From an uncultured Clostridia bacterium (GTDB lineage: Bacteria; Bacillota; Clostridia; Christensenellales; Borkfalkiaceae): a stretch of 47,066 bases of DNA. The DNA lies in assembly GCA_947087265.1 (NCBI GenBank), contig CAMUBY010000008.1, forward strand, positions 1-47,066. The letters run 5' to 3'. The notes under the pieces are model-generated. The model was given only the letters and a program-made list of their open reading frames with translations, was not told where the DNA came from and did not search any database. A program made the translations under genes and the position numbers. Every line of letters begins with the position of its first letter. The first letter of the stretch is position 1. Below, one piece after another: positions 8,083 to 19,400 of the stretch.

Positions 8083-9192
8083 TTGGCAGGCATTTATTTA
8101 CACATTCCGTTTTGTAAACATAAATGCACGTATTGCGATTTTACGTCCTTTCCCAATCGCTTAAATTTTGCGGAAGCGTACATGGCGTGCCTTTATAAAG
8201 AAATCGAAATGCGCGGCAAGGAGTTGAAAGACAAAACATTCGATACCGTTTATTTCGGCGGCGGCACGCCCTCCGTGATTGACCCCGACTATATTTACGG
8301 CGCGATGAAAAAAATCAAGCAGTGCCTGAACCTTTCTAAGCGCCCCGAAATTACCATCGAGATGAACCCCGGCACAGTGAGCGCGGAAAAGATTGCTATT
8401 TATAAGCGCGCGGGAGTCAACCGTTTTTCCATCGGGTTACAGACGGCAATCGACGAACAACTCGAAAATCTGGGCAGAATCCATAACGTGCGCGATTATC
8501 TGTTTTGTACTTCGCTTTTGAAAGGCGAAAACTTTTCCACGGATATTATGCTCGGCTTAAAGGGGCAGAGCAAAGAGGACGTGCGCAAAACGGTTGAGAT
8601 TGCGGCAGGCAGCAGCGCGAAACATATCTCCATGTACGCGCTCACGCCCGAGGACGGAACGCCTATTTATACCGATTACTTGAACGGGGAACTTCCCGAA
8701 GCGGACGAAGTTGCCGAACTTTACGACTACGGGCGCGCGCTTCTATCGGAAAAAGGATACGAGCGCTACGAAGTTTCCAACTTTGCGAAAAAGGGCTTTG
8801 AAAGTAAACATAACCTGAACTACTGGCGGCGCGGCGAATATATCGGCTTCGGTATTTCGGCAAGTTCGTTCATGAACGGCAGACGGTTTACGAATACCCT
8901 TAATTTAGACGAATATATCAAGTGCATTCTGTCGGGTTTTCTGCCCGTCATCGATAACGCGCCCGTTGAGGGCGACGATGCAAAATTTGAATTTTTAATG
9001 CTTGCTCTGCGTACGTGCGAGGGCGTTTCGGCAGAGAAATACCGCACAGCATTCGGCAGTGATTGGAAAGAGGACTTTGAGGGCGCTTACCGCAAGACCA
9101 AAGAGTTTTTGGAAGAGGATGGCGATACAACGCGCCTGAAAGACGAATACCTCTATGTACAGAACGGCATATTAACCGAATACATGAATTAA
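8083..9192 (+). CDS. hemW: Radical SAM heme chaperone HemW (coproporphyrinogen oxidase-like)
   Basis: A 369-residue radical SAM protein. The cluster motif CxxxCxxC (C11, C15, C18 in PFCKHKCTYCDF) is followed by YFGGGTPS and a HemN C-terminal domain. HemW proteins were long annotated as HemN but bind and deliver heme rather than oxidise coproporphyrinogen. They lack the N-terminal extension of true HemN, as here. The start is TTG at 8083 with GGGAGGG (8068-8074) 8 bases upstream; an in-frame ATG at 8044 lies inside the preceding gene and would add 13 unrelated residues. The lepA-hemW pairing is conserved in Bacillota, but here three genes separate the two. Confidence 0.93.
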   Translation: MAGIYLHIPFCKHKCTYCDFTSFPNRLNFAEAYMACLYKEIEMRGKELKDKTFDTVYFGGGTPSVIDPDYIYGAMKKIKQCLNLSKRPEITIEMNPGTVSAEKIAIYKRAGVNRFSIGLQTAIDEQLENLGRIHNVRDYLFCTSLLKGENFSTDIMLGLKGQSKEDVRKTVEIAAGSSAKHISMYALTPEDGTPIYTDYLNGELPEADEVAELYDYGRALLSEKGYERYEVSNFAKKGFESKHNLNYWRRGEYIGFGISASSFMNGRRFTNTLNLDEYIKCILSGFLPVIDNAPVEGDDAKFEFLMLALRTCEGVSAEKYRTAFGSDWKEDFEGAYRKTKEFLEEDGDTTRLKDEYLYVQNGILTEYMN

Positions 9193-9231
9193 AATAAATA
9201 TCCACCCGAATAGCGGGTGGATATTTATTTT
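9191..9231. terminator. Bidirectional terminator with 18-bp perfect stem overlapping both stop codons
   Basis: 9191-9208 pairs with 9214-9231 without mismatch, loop AATAG. The A-rich and T-rich ends serve as the U-tract in each direction. It overlaps the hemW stop (9190-9192) and the stop of the convergent lipoprotein gene (9230-9232). Confidence 0.92.
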
Positions 9232-9883
9232 ACCCTTCGCGGCGGGCAAGCAGTTCGCCCGTTTCGCTGTCTAATAAAAGTGAAATCGTTTTACCGTCCG
9301 TGTTGATTATCCCCACATAGTAATAGTTGGAATTTCTGCGCAGTAAGCGGATATAAAACTCGCCGAGAAACTGTCCGTCCCGCGTCATGTTTTTTACGGT
9401 TTCTTTTTCAAGGTTGAGGGCGCAGTTTAACACTTCTTCTATGTTAAGCGTCTTTTCGTTCTTTACGGAAGTTGCCGTCAGTTCGCGCGTTTGTTCTGCC
9501 CATTTTATCTGAATGGTTACGCTCCCTTCGGGGAATTTTTCAACGCTTTCGCTGTAAAAGAAATCGCCCGCATAGGAGCGGAAACTTGTTTCGCCGCCCC
9601 AAGTGCTCTCGCCGACCACATACACTTCATAGTCGCAGATTTCTGCCCGAACAGGTACGAGCGAAATTTCCATAACGTTGCTTTGCGGACAAGCAATTCC
9701 GTCTGCAACGTAAGGATATTCGCGCGTCACGCAGGAGAGCGTTACGGTGAATTCTTCCGTTTCGGCGCAAAATAAGTCGCTCTTCGCCTCGGAAACGTGT
9801 TTGCTGTAATCGTAGCCGCCGCACGCGGTGAGCGCGGGGAGCATGGCAAGAATAATGAGAAAAGAAAATACGGATTTTTTCAT
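9230..9883 (-). CDS. Hypothetical lipoprotein
   Basis: A 217-residue exported protein that I do not recognise. The signal peptide ends in the lipobox LTAC with lipidation Cys at 21. The middle (about 40-140) is beta-rich. The C-terminal 70 residues contain a helix followed by YYYVGIIN and LLLDSETGELL, which resembles a PepSY-like fold, but this is only a resemblance. No clear Shine-Dalgarno lies before the ATG at 9883. It is a single gene, convergent with hemW and divergent from the next membrane-protein gene. Confidence 0.75.
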   Translation of the reverse strand: MKKSVFSFLIILAMLPALTACGGYDYSKHVSEAKSDLFCAETEEFTVTLSCVTREYPYVADGIACPQSNVMEISLVPVRAEICDYEVYVVGESTWGGETSFRSYAGDFFYSESVEKFPEGSVTIQIKWAEQTRELTATSVKNEKTLNIEEVLNCALNLEKETVKNMTRDGQFLGEFYIRLLRRNSNYYYVGIINTDGKTISLLLDSETGELLARREG

Positions 9884-9936
9884 GTATTATCTTTATGTAA
9901 GCAAACAGGAATCCATGACTTTTTTTGTTGAATTTG

Positions 9937-9965
9937 TTGCATTTTTTCTTTGATTATGATAAAAT
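9937..9965 (+). promoter_or_regulatory. Promoter for 10006 gene-guaB
   Basis: TTGCAT (9937-9942), 17-bp spacer, TAAAAT (9960-9965), with a TG at 9957-9958 giving an extended -10 (TGATAAAAT). Confidence 0.7.
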
Positions 9966-10005
9966 ATATAAAATTATCCATAAGTCGTCGTTTTTACGGA
10001 AACCA

Positions 10006-12074
<2,069 letters not shown>

Positions 12075-12081
12075 AAAACCC

Positions 12082-12104
12082 AAAACGCCCCCACGGGCGT
12101 TTTT
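12082..12104 (+). terminator. Weak terminator or attenuator between guaB and guaA
   Basis: A 9-bp stem AAAACGCCC/GGGCGTTTT with a CCAC loop is followed by only T and GAAC, so the U-tract lies mostly within the stem. It could reduce rather than stop read-through from guaB to guaA; no separate guaA promoter is visible in the 49-bp gap. Confidence 0.6.
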
Positions 12105-12123
12105 GAACTAAAAGGAGCAACTT

Positions 12124-13659
12124 ATGCAACACGAAAGAGTGCTTGTCCTCGATTTCGGCGGACAGTACAATCAACTGATTGCGCGCCGCGTCCGCGATTT
12201 GAAAGTTTATTGCGACTTGAAACCCTGTGATATGACGGTGGAGGAAATTAAAGCGTACAATCCCATCGGCATTATCTTTACGGGTGGACCGAACAGCGTT
12301 TACGATGAAAACTCGCCGCACATTCCGAAAGAGATTTTAGCGCTCGGTATTCCCGTTTTGGGTATTTGCTACGGCTGTCAGCTCATTGCTTATACGCTGG
12401 GCGGCAAGGTAGAGCATGCCACTACAAGCGAATACGGCAAGCGCGAATTTTCATTCGTGAAGGATAGCCCTATTTCCGTGAATATTCCGAAGTCGAGCGT
12501 GTGCTGGATGAGTCATACCGACCACGTGACGGAAGTTCCCGAAGGCTTCCAAGTGCTTGCGACCACCGAAAGTTGCCCCGTTACCGTTTACGGCAGCGAG
12601 CAACAAAAAATTTACGGCGTTCAGTTTCACCCCGAAGTGGTACATTCGGAGTACGGCAACAAACTTCTTGAAAACTTCCTCTACGGCGTTTGCAAAGCGA
12701 AGGGCGACTGGACGATGGCGAACTTCGTTTCCGAACAGGTAGATGCGTTAAAGAAAAAAATCGGCAAGAAAAAGGTGCTTTGCGCCATGTCGGGCGGCGT
12801 TGACTCCGCCGTGGCGGCAACGCTCATTCATAAGGCGGTGGGCAGTCAACTTACCTGTGTGTTTGTCGACCACGGCTTGCTCCGCAAATATGAAGCGGAA
12901 GAGGTCATGGAGGTTTTCAAAGAAAAACTCGGCATGAACCTCATCAAGGCAGATGCGGGCGAACGCTTTTTAACCAAGTTGGAAGGCGTTTCCGACCCCG
13001 AAACCAAACGTAAAATTATCGGTGCGGAATTTATTAAAGTATTTGAAATAGAAGCGAAGAAAATCGGCGCGGTGGACTTCTTGGTACAGGGAACCATTTA
13101 TCCCGACGTTATCGAAAGCGGAAAAGGCAAGAGCGCGGTGATTAAATCGCACCACAATGTAGGCGGACTTCCCTCAGTGGTTGATTTCAAAGAGATTATC
13201 GAGCCTTTGCGCGATTTGTTCAAAGACGAAGTGCGCAGGGTGGGCACGGAGTTGGGACTTCCCGAAAACGTCGTACAGCGTCAGCCGTTCCCCGGTCCCG
13301 GGCTTGCAATCCGCATTATGGGCGAAGTCACGCGCGAGAAGTTGAATACGCTGCGCGACGCAGACTTTATCTTCCGCGACGAAATTGCAAAAGCGGGACT
13401 GAACCGCGAAATCTGGCAATACTTTGCAGTCATTACAAACAGCCGTACGGTAGGCGTGCAGGGCGATTTCAGAACGTATGAGAATGTAATTGCACTTCGT
13501 GCAGTAACCAGCGTGGACGCAATGACGGCGGATTGGGCGCGTATTCCGTTTGACGTATTGGAAAAAATTTCCAGCCGTATTACCAACGAAGTGAAACACG
13601 CCAACAGAATCGTATACGATATCACGAGCAAACCGCCTGCTACCATAGAATGGGAATAA
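12124..13659 (+). CDS. guaA: GMP synthase (glutamine-hydrolysing)
   Basis: A 511-residue enzyme that converts XMP to GMP using ATP and glutamine. The N-terminal class I amidotransferase has nucleophile Cys82 (GICYGC) with H169 and E171 (FHPEV). The ATP pyrophosphatase P-loop SGGVDS is at residues 223-228, and the C-terminal dimerisation domain ends in the family-typical [15 protein letters not shown] (12112-12117) lies 6 bases before the ATG. Length and all key residues are normal. Confidence 0.97.
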   Translation: MQHERVLVLDFGGQYNQLIARRVRDLKVYCDLKPCDMTVEEIKAYNPIGIIFTGGPNSVYDENSPHIPKEILALGIPVLGICYGCQLIAYTLGGKVEHATTSEYGKREFSFVKDSPISVNIPKSSVCWMSHTDHVTEVPEGFQVLATTESCPVTVYGSEQQKIYGVQFHPEVVHSEYGNKLLENFLYGVCKAKGDWTMANFVSEQVDALKKKIGKKKVLCAMSGGVDSAVAATLIHKAVGSQLTCVFVDHGLLRKYEAEEVMEVFKEKLGMNLIKADAGERFLTKLEGVSDPETKRKIIGAEFIKVFEIEAKKIGAVDFLVQGTIYPDVIESGKGKSAVIKSHHNVGGLPSVVDFKEIIEPLRDLFKDEVRRVGTELGLPENVVQRQPFPGPGLAIRIMGEVTREKLNTLRDADFIFRDEIAKAGLNREIWQYFAVITNSRTVGVQGDFRTYENVIALRAVTSVDAMTADWARIPFDVLEKISSRITNEVKHANRIVYDITSKPPATIEWE

Positions 13660-13697
13660 CACGCGGGTTCGGGCTGTAAAAATATACGGAGGTTAAT

Positions 13698-14528
13698 ATG
13701 AAAAAAATTTGGAAAGGTTTTATTTTATTGATTGCTTTGTTATGCCTGTCTTTGGTATTTGTGGCGTGCGATATCGACGCAATTCAAGTGCCGACTGCGG
13801 ATACTGAACAGGGCGGCGATAACAACCAGGGTGGTGACGACAATCAGGGTGGTGACGACAATCAGGGCGGTGATGACAACCAGGGTGGCGATGATTTGCC
13901 GGGTAATTTAAGTTATACGCTGAAACATGAAGGCGGTTACCCGATGGCAATCAGTCAACATACGTTAAACATAATAAAAAATGCAGACGTATCGAATACC
14001 GCAGATTACAACGCTGTTAAGACCGCAATGGAAAAAGACAAAGTGGATACGATTCTGCTTTACAACAACGGTTGTGCGGAAATTGATGGCGTTAATTTGA
14101 CCTATACGCTCGATACCTCGGAAAACGTTTTGCAACTTTACCGTGCAGACGGCAAAGTTGCCGCTGTTGTAAGCGTAGATTTGGTTACAGATACATTTGG
14201 AGAATATAAGCCTGCTAAATATGATGAATTTCTAAAATATGCTTGGATGTGGGGAGGCATTGCGCATGGGGTATCGGTTTGCGAAAACGGTTATGCGTTT
14301 ATGACAAGAACTGCTGAAGGGGTTGTATTTGATTTTGCTTGCGGTGGATATGAAGAAAATGACGATAAACTGACTTTATATTTCTACAACAGCGAATATA
14401 CATTTAGCATATCAAAGGCAGAGCAGCCTTTTCAATTAACTTTGATTGAAAATAGTCAAGACGGAAATCATGAGGAAGAATCTCCTAAGGAATTGACCCC
14501 TGGAAATTTGCTTTATACTTTAGATTAA
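13698..14528 (+). CDS. Lipoprotein with Asp/Gly/Gln repeat linker, first half of a split two-domain gene
   Basis: A 276-residue product as read. The signal peptide has lipidation Cys at 24 (FVAC-D). A linker of five QGGDDN-type repeats (from about residue 38) would space the protein from the membrane. It is followed by one ~195-residue domain of unknown family starting at NLSYTL, with VDTILLYNNGCAEIDG in its middle and LTLYFYNSEYTF near its end. The frame ends in TAA at 14526-14528, just as a second copy of the domain begins (NLLYTLD). The sequence after the stop continues in the same frame to 15059, so this is probably a gene broken by a nonsense change. CGGAGG lies just before the ATG at 13698. 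It is only 38 bp after guaA and may be co-transcribed with it. Confidence 0.8.
   Translation: MKKIWKGFILLIALLCLSLVFVACDIDAIQVPTADTEQGGDNNQGGDDNQGGDDNQGGDDNQGGDDLPGNLSYTLKHEGGYPMAISQHTLNIIKNADVSNTADYNAVKTAMEKDKVDTILLYNNGCAEIDGVNLTYTLDTSENVLQLYRADGKVAAVVSVDLVTDTFGEYKPAKYDEFLKYAWMWGGIAHGVSVCENGYAFMTRTAEGVVFDFACGGYEENDDKLTLYFYNSEYTFSISKAEQPFQLTLIENSQDGNHEEESPKELTPGNLLYTLD
13809..13895 (+). repeat. 18-bp tandem repeats coding QGGDDN
   Basis: Four full units starting at 13809, 13827, 13845 and 13863 and a partial fifth at 13881, differing only at third codon positions. It encodes the hydrophilic spacer after the lipidated Cys and could vary in copy number by slippage without changing frame. Confidence 0.9.
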
Positions 14529-15059
14529 AAGTATCCTTCTGATGGGCTTTGCTTATCAATTAGTAAAAAAACGATTAATACAATTAAAACTGCCCCGTTA
14601 ACTGAGGCGGGGAGAAATTCCGTAGTAGAGGCTATTCGTGCGGATGAAGTAGACAAAATTATTTTATACGATAATGACTGTGCTGAAATTAACGGTATTT
14701 ATTTATCGTATACGTTAGACGAACAAGACAGTGTACTGAATCTGATTCGTGCCGACGGTAAAAAAGCGGCAAAACTAAGTGTGGATTTGAGCGCAAATAT
14801 TTTTGAAAAGTATGATTTCCATGATAGTACGCAATATTATTGGAACTGTGATGGAGGTATACAGCATTATTTTTGGGTAGCAGATGGAAATTATATTCAA
14901 ATGGTAAGAAATTCTCAAAAGTTTCAATTAGTAGTAGGCGGAGCATACGGTTCCTTTGAAATAAAAGACGATGTGTTGACAGTTTATTTTTACAACGGTC
15001 AATTAAATTTCAATATGGAACAAATGGGTAATACAATTAACTTGACATTGATTAATTAG
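14529..15059 (+). pseudogene. In-frame continuation of the 13698 lipoprotein gene: second domain copy
   Basis: Reading straight on from the TAA in the same frame gives 176 residues without another stop until 15059. They align with the first domain: VDKIILYDNDCAEING matches VDTILLYNNGCAEIDG, LSYTLD matches LTYTLD, RADGKKAA matches RADGKVAA, and VLTVYFYNGQLNF matches KLTLYFYNSEYTF. No start codon with a ribosome site precedes this half. The simplest reading is a two-domain lipoprotein of 453 residues interrupted by one nonsense codon. A sequencing or assembly error, or read-through at TAA-AAG, cannot be excluded. Confidence 0.75.
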
Positions 15060-15060
15060 A

Positions 15061-16131
15061 TTATATCAGACCTTTTTCTACAAAAAATTGACGGTTATAT
15101 ATGACAGCGGAGTGGTTCGGAAAGAGCCGCTCCGTTTTTTTATGATAAAAAACCGCTTTTTTTCTGTCGCCGAGCGCATAATAACAGCAAACAAGTTCCA
15201 GATAAGGTACCAACGTGCGGGAGTTCGGTTCCTCAAAATCTCCTTCGGCGGCGTGGTCGCGGCAGGAGAGGGCGGCTTCATACCAGAAAATCGCTTCGTG
15301 GATGCGGTTTTTGCGTTGAAACAGCGCGGCGATTTCGCAGAGTACCGAGGCGCGCGGTTCGCCGTAACTGAAACTTCTGAAAAGTGCGAGGTGTGCTTTC
15401 TCGACTTTCCCCTGCGCCGCATAGCAGTAAGATAAAATTTTGCAGGCTTCGATTTTGTTTACGTACCAGCCTTCGCCGTCGAGCATATCTTCGAGTATGG
15501 CGATTGCCTCCGTATAGAGGCGGTGATAATACAATTCGCGTCCGTAGTAGAATTTATCTCTGCCGCCGAGCGGCTCTTCGCTCGCCCATTTCTGATAAAT
15601 GTGCAAGTTTCGCATTCCGCGGACTTTTTTACTGCCGAGGTGAAATACACGGAATTCCGAATGCAATATTTTCCCGTGCGGCGCAATACATTCGTGGATT
15701 CTGCCTTGCCATAAAAATCCCGAACTGCGCCGAACGAGCCTTTCGCGGTAGAAAGTGGAAAGCGGTGTTTCCCCGTCGAATGCGGTGTCGTACGGACACA
15801 TGACCATATCAGGCAACTCTTTCGAGAGCGTCTGTCTGAGTGCGAGAAAGCGTTTTGCGTTTTCGGGTGAAATCACGTCGTCGGCGTCCAGCCAAAGCAG
15901 ATAATCGCCTGTCGCTTTTGAAAAAACAAAATTGCGCGCTTTGGCAAAATCGTCTTCCCATGCAATTTCATAAATCAATTCGGTATAGGCGCTCGCGATA
16001 TTGCGTGTTTTGTCCGTTGAACCCGTGTCTGCAATTACGATTTCGTCAACAAGCTCCTTCACGCTTTCCAAACAGCGCGCAAGTACTTCTTCTTCGTCTT
16101 TTACAATCATGCACAGCGAAATTTTTACCAT
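15061..16131 (-). CDS. Family 2 glycosyltransferase with C-terminal TPR-like repeats
   Basis: A 356-residue cytoplasmic protein. The GT-A domain begins MVKISLCMIVKDEEEVLARC, with ADTGSTDKT at about 36-44 and the metal-binding LWLDADD near 94-100. From about residue 195 it is built of helix pairs (AIAILEDMLDGEGW, ACKILSYCYAAQGK, HEAIFWYEAALSC) typical of tetratricopeptide repeats. This architecture is seen in TPR glycosyltransferases, including SunS-like enzymes that modify peptides and enzymes acting on surface polymers; the acceptor here is unknown. GAGG precedes the start. Its 3' end carries the terminator of the convergent lipoprotein gene. Confidence 0.88.
   Translation of the reverse strand: MVKISLCMIVKDEEEVLARCLESVKELVDEIVIADTGSTDKTRNIASAYTELIYEIAWEDDFAKARNFVFSKATGDYLLWLDADDVISPENAKRFLALRQTLSKELPDMVMCPYDTAFDGETPLSTFYRERLVRRSSGFLWQGRIHECIAPHGKILHSEFRVFHLGSKKVRGMRNLHIYQKWASEEPLGGRDKFYYGRELYYHRLYTEAIAILEDMLDGEGWYVNKIEACKILSYCYAAQGKVEKAHLALFRSFSYGEPRASVLCEIAALFQRKNRIHEAIFWYEAALSCRDHAAEGDFEEPNSRTLVPYLELVCCYYALGDRKKAVFYHKKTERLFPNHSAVIYNRQFFVEKGLI
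15108..15141 (+). terminator. Terminator for the split lipoprotein gene, inside the opposite coding region
   Basis: An 11-bp stem (15108-15118 with 15124-15134, two G-U pairs, loop GGAAA) is followed by T7. It lies within the last ~30 codons of the convergent glycosyltransferase gene, so one sequence serves both as coding DNA and as a terminator. Confidence 0.85.
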
Positions 16132-16263
16132 AGCATTACCTCGTTCTCTTTTGTATTGATATGAAAAACCTGCGCGTTTTGTTCCCGCTCCGACCTAATC
16201 GGAAGATGATTGTACAAAAACGTAATTATGCATAAAATTATGAATTTATACAATAAACCATGC

Positions 16264-16278
16264 TTATACAGTGTATAA
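16264..16278. promoter_or_regulatory. 7-1-7 inverted repeat, PerR/Fur-box-like
   Basis: TTATACA-G-TGTATAA is a perfect 7-1-7 palindrome in the divergent region between the glycosyltransferase and the subtilisin gene. Fur-family boxes of Bacillota have this geometry (PerR consensus TTATAAT-N-ATTATAA). The regulator is not identified. The remainder of 16132-16419 is AT-rich and shows no gene. Confidence 0.45.
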
Positions 16279-16322
16279 AAAATGGAAATCTCAAAAAATG
16301 ACGAATTAAGCGGGTAAAAAAG

Positions 16323-16351
16323 TTGCAATAAAAATATAACTATGATAAGAT
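16323..16351 (+). promoter_or_regulatory. Promoter for the giant subtilisin gene
   Basis: TTGCAA (16323-16328), 17-bp spacer, TAAGAT (16346-16351), with TG at 16343-16344 giving an extended -10. Confidence 0.65.
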
Positions 16352-16419
16352 ATTAAAGTGTGTGTATCTATATAAATTAGGAAAAAAGCACATTCTAACT
16401 TTGTTTCAGAGGATTTATC

Positions 16420-19400
16420 ATGAAAGAGCAAACGAGAAAAAATTTCATTCGCGGCTGTTCCGTTTTAATGGTAGGAATGTTGTTCGCAGGCGTGGCGGTA
16501 TTCGGTCAGGGCAGCGGTTCAGCCATGACGTCGATTGCGGCGGGCGCTGCTTCCGCAGGACTGGAAGACGTTACCGGGCAGTACGATATGTCCGGGTTGC
16601 ATTCGCAGTACTTCAATCAGAATAATATTTCGTTGAACGCTTCCGTGAAAAACGAAAAGCGTTGGTTTATTGTGGACCTCGGCGGGGAAAGTCTGATTGA
16701 CGCATATAACGCAAAACAGACGACTCAGACATTCGCGGAATATCTCAATTCGGCGGAAGCTGTTTCTAAGAAAGCCGAACTCGAATCCAAGCACCGCAAT
16801 TTTCTCATGCGCCTCAATGCAAGCGGTATCGAGTATACTTATAAATATTCCTACACGGAACTTACCGACGGGATTGCTATCCGTCTCAAAAATAAAGACG
16901 CTGCCGAAGTAAAGGAAATTTCAGGCGTAAAGGAAATCTATGTTTCCGAATCGTACGACGTTCCGCAGGTGGCGGTTTCCAATAATGCAAACGTATACGC
17001 TACGGGTATTTACGATACCAGCGAAGTCGACTATACGGGCGAGGGTATGGTGGTGGCCGTGCTCGATACGGGGCTCGATTATACTCACAAAGCATTTGAA
17101 ACGATGCCCGAAGGGCAACTCGGACTTGATAAAGGAGAGGTAGACGGCGTTTTTTCCAAACTCGAAGCGGTAAAAATGAACAAATCGCTCAAACTTTCCG
17201 ACGTTTATTATAACGATAAAATTCCTTTCGCATACGACTATGCGGATAACGACGACGACGTATATCCTTCCTATTCCAACCACGGAACGCACGTTGCGGG
17301 TATCGTGGCGGGTAGAGACGAATCTCAGCACGTTAATGCAGACGACCCCGACGAAACGTTTGTCGGCGTTGCGCCCGATGCGCAACTCGTCATCTGCAAA
17401 GTATTTTCCGACGACCTGGACAGCAAATCGCTCGGCAGTGCGAACGCGGTGGATATTCTTGCGGCGATTTCAGACTGCGTTTCCCTCGGCGTAGACGTCA
17501 TCAATATGAGCCTCGGAACTTCGGCAGGGTTCTCGGACGAAGGCGCGGCGCAATCAGGAGATTATATTACGAGCGAAGTTTACAGTAAGGTAGAGGAAGC
17601 CGGCATCAGCCTCGTCGTTGCGGCAAGTAACGATTTCAGTTCGGGTTTCGGCGGTGCAAACGGTACGAACCTCACCACCAACCCCGACAGCGGAACGGTC
17701 GGTTCGCCTTCCACGTATCCTTATGCGCTGTCCGTCGCTTCCATTAACGGTCAGCCTGCACAGTATCTCGTCGCAAACGAAAAGGCGGGGGTTTCGCACG
17801 AAGAACAGGACGTTGCGTTCTTTACCGAATCTTCCAATGCGAACGGCGAGGCTTACAAATTCCTCGATATGCTCTATGCGTCTCAGGGGATTACCGATAA
17901 GACGCAAACGCTTACCATGGACTATATTATCATCGGCGGTGTGGGAAGAACGGCAAACTTTACGCAAGCTATCCGTAATGCGATGAAGTTAAAGCCGACG
18001 ATTGCGCTCATCAAACGCGGTGAAATCAACTTCTCGGAAAAAGTGCGTAATGCGAAAGCGGCGGGCGCGGCGGCTTGTATCATTTATAACAATCTTTCGG
18101 GCAATATCAGAATGACGCTCGGTGAAGAAAGCAACCCGATTCCTACCGTTTCTATCGGCATGGACGCAGGCAAGTTACTCGAAAAGGGGGCAAAGAACGG
18201 TAAGGGGAAAGTGACCTTCTCTTATGCGTACGAGGCGGGTCCTTTTATGTCCGACTTTTCAAGTTGGGGACCTACGCCCGATTTGAAACTCAAACCGGAG
18301 ATTACGGCGCACGGCGGCGAAATCACGAGTTCCGTTCCCGGCGGCTACGCAACGCTTTCGGGTACGAGCATGGCGGCGCCCAATATGTCGGGTGCCATCG
18401 CGCTGTTGCGTCAGCACGTCAATCAAGAGACCGGACTTACGGGCGTAGCGCTCAACAACCGCGTGTATCAGCTTCTCATGAGTACCGCCACTATGGCCCG
18501 CAACGAACAGAACAACCCCTATTCACCGCGGAAACAGGGCGCGGGGCTTGCAGGAATTACCGACGCGGTCAACACCGAAGGGTATCTTACGGTAGAGGGC
18601 TGCGATAAACCCAAACTCGAGCTCGGCGACGACCCGAAAAAGACGGGCGTTTACGAAATGGAGTTTACCGTTCATAATATTTCGGATAAGAGTATGACAT
18701 ATACGCCGAACGTTTACGTCATGACGGAATCGCTCTCGTCCGACGATAAGACGGTTGCCGAAAAGGCGTATATGTTCGAGAACTGCGGAATTACGGTAAA
18801 CGGCACGGAGATAAAAGATAAGCCTGCGCTTACCGTATCGGCAGGCGGCGAACTTAAAGTGAAAGTTGTGGTAACGCTCGACGATACCGCAAAGGAATAT
18901 CTCAACAGTAAGTATTTCAAAAACGGAATGTATGTGGAAGGCTTCGTGCGGCTTGTGCCGCAGAACGGAAACGGCGTGGAACTCGGCATTCCTTACCTTG
19001 CATTCTACGGCGATTGGATGCAGGCGCCCTTATTCGATTACGATATGTACGAAGTTGCGGCAAGCGAGGCAGACCGTTCGGTAGAGGAGGAAGATAAACT
19101 CAAACCGAGCGCGGCCGCTACCCGCCCGATGGGGCTTTACGACGACGGTAAGTATGTACTTGCGCTCGGTTCCTATCTGTACGACATGGAAGCGAACTAC
19201 GCCGAAATATTGCCGACGCGTGACCATGCGGCAATTTCCTGCTATGACGGCGACCCCGTTGCGGGCAGAAAAACCGTTTATGAATTCTACGTTATCTACG
19301 CAGGACTTCTGCGCGGTGCGAAAAAGATGCACGTTGAAATTACAGACGTTTTGACGGGTGAAGTGATTTACCAAAAGACGGAAACCAACGCGCGGAAATC

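Noticed and set aside
12075..12123. Purine or guanine riboswitch before guaA
   Set aside because: The gap is too short and holds only a simple hairpin, with no aptamer-like three-way junction.
13809..13895. CRISPR-like short repeats
   Set aside because: No unique spacers; the repeats are in-frame codons for a lipoprotein linker.
14526..14528. Stop codon as a recoded amino acid
   Set aside because: The codon is TAA, not the TGA/TAG used for selenocysteine or pyrrolysine, and no recoding hairpin is evident next to it.
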